Assembly (NCBI GenBank): GCA_030597275.1
Contig: JAUVSB010000089.1
Coordinates: 1 to 6,243, forward strand
Source: Gammaproteobacteria bacterium
Lineage (GTDB): Bacteria > Pseudomonadota > Gammaproteobacteria > BMS3Bbin11
Reading direction: 5' to 3'
DNA length: 6,243 bases
The position numbers were made by a program, and so were the translations under genes. How positions within the stretch are numbered: the stretch's first letter is position 1; each line of letters begins with the position of its first letter. The notes under the pieces are model-generated. The model made no database searches and was not told the origin of the DNA. It saw only the letters and a program-made list of their open reading frames with translations. Positions 4,268 through 6,243 of the stretch are shown in pieces.

Positions 4268-6243
4268 TTATCTCCTGGATTTTTTCCTGGCTTTAGCTTT
4301 CTTTGTGCTCTTTTTTCCACCCTTGTTTCGAGATAATGTTTTACCACGCTTTGCCGTGCCGTGTTTGTTTGTACCTTTTTTAGGCTTTTTACTCATGAAC
4401 TTTTCTCGTCCACTGAGTGGCTTTTTATCTGATTTGGATGTTGAAGCTTTTCCTGCCAGTTCAAGGTCAATCCTGCCTTCATCGACATCCACTCGTACTA
4501 CGGTGACTTGCAGCTTGTCGCCCAGACGATAGCTTTGACGTGTACGTTCACCTGTCAGACGACCCTTTGCCGCATCGAATTGAAAGTAATCATTACCCAG
4601 CGCAGTGATATGAATCAGGCCGTCGATGTAAATATCATCCAGCTGCACAAACAGACCAAACCCAGTTACGCCGCTTACGGCACCACTGAACTCCTCACCT
4701 ACCCGATCAACCATATATTCTGCCTTCAGCCAGCGCATTACATCACGTGTAGCATCATCAGCCCGGCGCTCAGTCATCGAACAATGTTCGCCCAGTTCAA
4801 CCAGTTCCAGTTCACTATAGGGTGAAGGCTTCTTAAGTAATATTGCCTTCAAGGTACGGTGAACCTGCAGATCGGGATAACGACGAATGGGTGAAGTGAA
4901 GTGGGTGTAATGTGTGAAGCCAAGGGCAAAGTGCCCATCGCATGCCGGCTCATAACGGGCCTGACTTAATGAGCGAAGAACCATCGGCTTGATTACCTCG
5001 GCATCATCCCTTTGTGACATATCAGCCAGCAGACGAGAATAGTCAGTAACGTCAGGATCATCCGCCCCACCCAGACTCAGTCCAATCTCAAACAGGAACT
5101 TACGCAAGTTGTCCCGTTTCTCTTCGGTTGGCCCCTCATGCACGCGATAAAGACCATGATAGTTAGCATCAGAGATAGTTCTTGCCGCACAGACATTGGC
5201 GGCCAGCATAAACTCCTCAATAAGACGGTGCGCCTCGTTCCTCACCTGCGGCACTATCGCCTCGATCTTGCGCTGTTCATTAAAGATGATACGGGTTTCA
5301 GGCATATCGAGATCCATCATGCCCTGCTTGCTGCGCCACTGATTGCGTAGCTTATACAGATCGTAAAGATTTTGCAGTGCTCCGAACACTGCCGCGTATC
5401 GCTGTATCAATTCTGGATCACCATCGACGAGGATGGATGCCACTTTGGTATAGGTCAATCTGGCATGTGATCTCATAATGGCATTATCAAAGCGCCAGTC
5501 TGATATATCACCGGACTTATCTATCTCCATGATACAAACCATGCACAGTCGATCAACATCCGGGTTGAGTGAACACAGACCATTGGACAGCTGCTCCGGT
5601 AACATTGGTATTACCTGTTCCGGGAAATACACTGAGTTGCCCCGTTTAACCGCTTCCTTATCGAGTGCCTGTCCCTTTTTAACGTAGGATGCAACATCGG
5701 CAATGGCAACGATAAGCTGCCAGCCCGAATCAGTCTTGCGGCTAAGAACAGCGTCATCGAAATCACGTGCATCTTCACCATCAATGGTAACAAGTGGCAA
5801 GTCGCGCAGATCCAGCCGTCCCTCTACCTGGTTTTCCTGTACCTTAGATGGCAAGCTTTTTACCTTATTGCTGACTTCATCGGGCCAGATATAGGGCAAT
5901 TCATATTTTCGGGTGGCTATCTCTATCTCCATGCCCGGAGCCATGTGCTCACCCAGGACTTCGGAGATGTGCCCTACTGGCTGACTATACTTGTCAGGCT
6001 GACGGTCTATTACCGCGACGACGATCTGACCGTGTTTAGCATCGGCTGACTGCCCCTGCGGAATCAGTATGTCCTGCCCGATTCTTCGGTCATCAGGAAT
6101 GACATAAGCTATACCACTGTCCAGATGGTAATGGCCAAGAACGGTTACATTATTGCGCTGCAGCACCTCAACAATACTGCCTTCCAGTTTGCCTCGGCGA
6201 TCCCCTTCCACCGCGCGCACCATAACCTTGTCACCGTGCAGCA
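4268..6243 (-). CDS. rnr: Ribonuclease R, 5'-truncated by the window edge
   Basis: A 3'-to-5' processive exoribonuclease of the RNase II/RNB family that degrades structured RNA, including rRNA and stalled mRNA. The frame stays open to the right edge (codons for LHGDKV precede the Met at 6221-6223), so that Met is internal and roughly 120 N-terminal residues, including the helix-turn-helix and most of the first cold-shock domain, lie outside. Counting from that Met: second cold-shock domain to about residue 110 (DDRRIGQDILIP, YELPYIWP); RNB catalytic domain with IDGEDARDFDDAV (147-159), where Asp151, 154, 156 and 157 form the metal site, SNGLCSLNPDVDRLCMVC (213-230) and HFTSPIRRYPDLQVHR (441-456); S1 domain about 509-590; then a 61-residue tail with 26 Lys or Arg. 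The YELPYIWP and HFTSPIRRYP blocks and the S1-plus-basic-tail layout fit RNase R rather than RNase II. rlmB follows after two bases, the E. coli order. Confidence 0.97.
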   Translation of the reverse strand, partial: LHGDKVMVRAVEGDRRGKLEGSIVEVLQRNNVTVLGHYHLDSGIAYVIPDDRRIGQDILIPQGQSADAKHGQIVVAVIDRQPDKYSQPVGHISEVLGEHMAPGMEIEIATRKYELPYIWPDEVSNKVKSLPSKVQENQVEGRLDLRDLPLVTIDGEDARDFDDAVLSRKTDSGWQLIVAIADVASYVKKGQALDKEAVKRGNSVYFPEQVIPMLPEQLSNGLCSLNPDVDRLCMVCIMEIDKSGDISDWRFDNAIMRSHARLTYTKVASILVDGDPELIQRYAAVFGALQNLYDLYKLRNQWRSKQGMMDLDMPETRIIFNEQRKIEAIVPQVRNEAHRLIEEFMLAANVCAARTISDANYHGLYRVHEGPTEEKRDNLRKFLFEIGLSLGGADDPDVTDYSRLLADMSQRDDAEVIKPMVLRSLSQARYEPACDGHFALGFTHYTHFTSPIRRYPDLQVHRTLKAILLKKPSPYSELELVELGEHCSMTERRADDATRDVMRWLKAEYMVDRVGEEFSGAVSGVTGFGLFVQLDDIYIDGLIHITALGNDYFQFDAAKGRLTGERTRQSYRLGDKLQVTVVRVDVDEGRIDLELAGKASTSKSDKKPLSGREKFMSKKPKKGTNKHGTAKRGKTLSRNKGGKKSTKKAKARKKSRR

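Noticed and set aside
4122..4532. A 136-codon plus-strand frame with a Phe/Leu-rich, membrane-like stretch
   Set aside because: The hydrophobic run is the complement of the Lys-rich codons of the RNase R tail (AAA/AAG read as TTT/CTT), so it is a by-product of that tail.
1..6243. A defence island, prophage, insertion sequence, CRISPR array, tRNA or rRNA
   Set aside because: No transposase, integrase, nuclease-helicase set, regularly spaced repeats or RNA-gene-like structure was seen; nearly all the sequence is explained by six ordinary chromosomal-type genes and a truncated rnr or small spacers.

Overview
The window looks like chromosomal DNA of a gammaproteobacterium, probably free-living or aquatic, with base composition a little under 50% GC by eye. 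The pointers are the rnr-rlmB gene pair in the order found in Escherichia coli and relatives, close matches to gammaproteobacterial Tag and RNase R from memory, and a REP-like intergenic palindrome. No species can be named from the sequence alone.

Layout from left to right. Positions 10-1742 hold two minus-strand genes that read as a zinc-linked envelope module: a small secreted His/Cys protein resembling the 'zinc chaperone' found beside zinc ABC transporters (1446-1742), then a 454-residue outer-membrane beta-barrel protein with a histidine-rich segment (10-1374), of the type annotated as zinc-regulated outer-membrane receptor or porin. A short intercistronic hairpin lies between them, and an AT-rich promoter-like region with a perfect -10 box lies in front. 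Positions 1804-2887 hold a second minus-strand pair, tag (3-methyladenine DNA glycosylase I) followed by a SixA-like histidine phosphatase; the two reading frames overlap or nearly abut. A 61-base divergent spacer separates tag from a plus-strand lipoprotein gene of unknown function (2949-3428). A 93-base convergent spacer follows, packed with small repeats. Positions 3522-6243 hold the minus-strand rnr-rlmB pair; rnr runs off the right edge and lacks its N-terminal part.

How the genes relate: rnr and rlmB form a translation/RNA-metabolism operon (RNA decay and 23S rRNA 2'-O-methylation). tag is DNA repair, and the SixA-like protein is probably co-transcribed with no obvious functional link. 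The zinc pair most likely belongs to a larger zinc uptake locus continuing past the left edge. No defence system, mobile element, CRISPR array or RNA gene was found. The most interesting material is the little-studied zinc pair with its unusual leader and the small-repeat intergenic region.
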